Shown here piece by piece: positions 62,807 to 64,000 of a stretch of 64,000 nt of DNA. The translations under genes and the position numbers were made by a program. The notes below the pieces were generated by a model. That model was not told the DNA's origin, did no database searches, and was given only the letters and a program-made list of their open reading frames with translations. Source of the DNA: Pseudomonas sp. Leaf48 (GTDB taxonomy: Bacteria > Pseudomonadota > Gammaproteobacteria > Pseudomonadales > Pseudomonadaceae); assembly GCF_001421885.1 (NCBI RefSeq), contig NZ_LMLH01000028.1, forward strand, positions 262,442 through 326,441, written 5' to 3'. Position 1 is the first letter of the stretch. Each line of letters starts with the position of its first letter.

Positions 62807-63169
62807 ATGAGCATCCAGGACGTCGTCGACTTCAGCCAGGCCAACACTCAACCCGAACGCTACCGGCCAGACCCGGCCAAAGTCCTCAAGGGCGACCCGG
62901 AGCAAGCGGTGTACAACCACTACAACAGTCCGTGCGGGCAGTTGAATGCGGGCGTGTGGGAAGGCGCAGTCGGCCAGTGGCTGGTGAATTTTACCGAACA
63001 TGAATACTGCGAAATCGTTCAAGGCGTGTCAGTGCTGCGCGACAGCGATGGCAATAGCAAAACCGTGCGCGCGGGCGATCGTTTCGTGATCCCGGCCGGG
63101 TTCAAAGGTACCTGGGAGGTACTTGAGCCTTGCCGCAAGATCTACGTGGCATTTGAGCAGAAGGCTTGA
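62807..63169 (+). CDS. Cupin domain protein (DUF861/Cupin_3)
   Basis: 120 residues, single small beta-barrel. GQWLVNFTEHEYCEIVQGVS and AGDRFVIPAGFKGTWEVLEP are the two cupin motifs of the Cupin_3 group, which is often found with polyamine or ureidoglycolate metabolism genes. The first motif keeps E but lacks the full HxH set, so metal binding is uncertain. Divergent from kauB; probably part of the same regulon. Confidence 0.83.
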   Translation: MSIQDVVDFSQANTQPERYRPDPAKVLKGDPEQAVYNHYNSPCGQLNAGVWEGAVGQWLVNFTEHEYCEIVQGVSVLRDSDGNSKTVRAGDRFVIPAGFKGTWEVLEPCRKIYVAFEQKA

Positions 63170-63191
63170 AGCCGGCCGATTGAACCACCCC

Positions 63192-63219
63192 AAAGCCCGC
63201 CCTCATGGCGGGCTTTTTG
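63192..63219 (+). terminator. Intrinsic terminator of the cupin gene
   Basis: AAAGCCCGCC-CTCAT-GGCGGGCTTT (10-bp perfect arms) followed by TTGTT, 22 bp behind the stop. Confidence 0.88.
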
Positions 63220-63361
63220 TTGCTCGAGGCGCTGGAAAAACATCGCGTCACAGTGCGGAGGATGAAAAACACCGGGGATTAATCCAGACTTTTTCCACGC
63301 CACCCATGACGGATGGCGAGAGCAAATTCGCTCAAATCAACTTTTAGCAAGGAAGCAATTC

Positions 63362-63574
63362 ATGACTCTGGATTTGAACCAACATCTGATCACCGCCCAG
63401 CAGTACATCGGCAAACATTACTCCGAAGAGCTGCGTGCAGAACTCGCCAACAAGACCGGCCTGGCAGTACGCCCGACAGGCATCGGGTTCATCATGACCA
63501 AGGACTACAACCCTGCACGCATCAACCTGCGGGTTGAAAACGAAATCATCACCCATGTCACCATGGGAAATTGA
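63362..63574 (+). CDS. Small protein resembling I78-family peptidase inhibitors
   Basis: 70 residues, MTLDLNQHLITAQQYIGKHY start, no signal peptide. The second half VRPTGIGFIMTKDYNPARIN, then LRVENEIITHVTMGN follows the I78 pattern (V-R-x2-P-x-G...T-x-D-Y-x-P-x-R-I/L-N-x-R...I-x-x-V) although the usual cysteines are absent. If real, it would be a cytoplasmic member. Ribosome-binding site AAGGAAG 7 bp upstream. Monocistronic, with its own terminator. Confidence 0.65.
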   Translation: MTLDLNQHLITAQQYIGKHYSEELRAELANKTGLAVRPTGIGFIMTKDYNPARINLRVENEIITHVTMGN

Positions 63575-63626
63575 TTTCATTGCAGCCCTGTCGCGGGGCT
63601 GAAGCGACCAGAAGCACCTCGTAATA

Positions 63627-63661
63627 CAAAACGCCCGATGCGCTGCTTCGGGCGTTTTTTT
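63627..63661 (+). terminator. Intrinsic terminator of the I78-like gene
   Basis: AAACGCCCGA-loop-TCGGGCGTTTTTTT, about 50 bp behind the stop. The left flank and arm TACAAAACGCCCGATGCG are identical to the 3' end of the neighbouring transposase gene read on the other strand. Confidence 0.85.
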
Positions 63662-63689
63662 GCATTTACCGATCCACTTTTTTCAGCCC

Positions 63690-63795
63690 TGTCTAGTCCT
63701 GAAATAGGTTTACACCTGTTTCAGTCTCAAAACGCCCGATGCACCGCATCGGGCGTTTTGTATTTCAAGGCCAGATGTGGCCGCTCCGCGTTGTA
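63690..63795 (-). repeat. 106-bp duplicate of the IS3-family element end
   Basis: Identical to 63818-63923 at an offset of exactly 128 bp. It starts with the element end TGTCTAGTCCTGAAATAGG, contains the hairpin AAAACGCCCGATG/CATCGGGCGTTTT and codes for the last 23 codons of the transposase (YNAERPHLALKYKTPDAVHR and AF, minus strand). Beyond 63795 the 22 bp up to the second copy do not continue the same transposase; an in-frame stop follows, so it is a remnant. Confidence 0.85.
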
Positions 63796-63817
63796 CCAAT
63801 GGGCTCATTCGAAGATG

Positions 63818-64000
63818 TGTCTAGTCCTGAAATAGGTTTACACCTGTTTCAGTCTCAAAACGCCCGATGCACCGCATCGGGCGTTTTGTATTTCAAGGCC
63901 AGATGTGGCCGCTCCGCGTTGTAGATCAGCACTGATTCATCAACCATTCTCACCGCGTCGGCCAGGTTCTTGGGGCGATGCAGCAAAAACTCCGTCTTCA
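63818..64000 (-). mobile_element. IS3-family insertion sequence, right part only
   Basis: The element end is probably TGTCTAGTCCTGAAATAGGT at 63818, with an imperfect inner dyad CTGAAATAGG-TTTACA-CCTGTTTCAG. It contains the 3' part of the transposase gene and runs out of the window at 64000, so the other end, the orfA gene and target-site duplication cannot be seen. Confidence 0.75.
63855..64000 (-). CDS. IS3-family transposase OrfB, C-terminal end (partial)
   Basis: 48 codons on the minus strand ending VDESVLIYNAERPHLALKYK and TPDAVHRAF-stop. The YN-x-x-RPH-x-AL pattern followed by TP-x-x-V is the end of the IS3/IS150-type rve integrase domain. The gene continues beyond the window. Its last ten codons coincide with a strong hairpin that looks like an intrinsic terminator, so coding end and terminator overlap. 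Confidence 0.85.
   Translation of the reverse strand, partial: KTEFLLHRPKNLADAVRMVDESVLIYNAERPHLALKYKTPDAVHRAF

Overview
The window looks like a chromosomal segment of a Pseudomonas of the fluorescens group. The gene order hemY-hemX-hemD-hemC-algR / argH / cyaA / rnk / cyaY / lptM-lysA-dapF-xerC / sutA / amtB-glnK / ubiK / comM, and later rep-xpt and cycB-pauR-dadX-ridA-dadA-lrp, is the one I know from the genus. The intergenic spaces carry many paired GC-rich palindromes of the Pseudomonas REP/REPIN kind. The species call is an inference from gene order and protein resemblance; I could not search a database.

Layout. 1-3548: haem operon (minus strand, hemY cut by the window edge). 3687-6289: algR and divergent argH, without the sensor kinase gene algZ/fimS that I expect between them from P. 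aeruginosa. 6393-12312: a GST, two small conserved proteins, class I adenylate cyclase, rnk (with a terminator-like hairpin in its leader), a DUF1289 protein and cyaY. 12642-17258: lptM, lysA, dapF, a DUF484 protein, xerC and a HAD phosphatase in one compact operon. 17447-22599: sutA, yjbQ, amtB-glnK, ubiK and comM.

22938-39393 is the outstanding region: eleven co-oriented, mostly overlapping genes. It joins the three Srf families (SrfA membrane protein, SrfB with an actin/Hsp70-type ATPase fold, SrfC with a dynamin-like GTPase fold) to a set that matches the envelope-sensing arm of the type VI secretion threonine phosphorylation pathway: a secreted VWA protein like the periplasmic part of PpkA, a LolD-like ATPase (TagT-like), an FtsX-like permease (TagS-like), a secreted FGE-fold protein (TagR-like) and a lipoprotein (TagQ-like). 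No kinase, phosphatase or T6SS structural gene is present. The cluster ends with a second SrfA-like membrane protein fused to a VWA domain. I infer an envelope-spanning sensing or remodelling machine powered by ATP and GTP. A short DUF4432 remnant lies at its left border.

39521-48751: LysR regulator, MATE pump, a GGDEF/EAL phosphodiesterase, rep helicase, xpt and a large CoA-transferase-family protein. 48821-49370 holds a non-coding tandem repeat of 124-125 bp units whose internal G tract grows from 6 to 7 to 8. 49463-54181: cytochrome c5, PauR-like regulator and the D-alanine catabolic genes with their Lrp-type regulator. 54307-63574: a cysteine-cluster protein, a polyamine-type FAD oxidase, a DUF1127 gene divergent from a MocR regulator, a phospholipase D lipoprotein, an MFS transporter, a gamma-glutamyl/aminoaldehyde dehydrogenase, a cupin and a small I78-like protein. 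Oxidase, dehydrogenase and PauR-like regulator together suggest polyamine use. The right edge enters an IS3-family element whose last 106 bp are duplicated just outside it.
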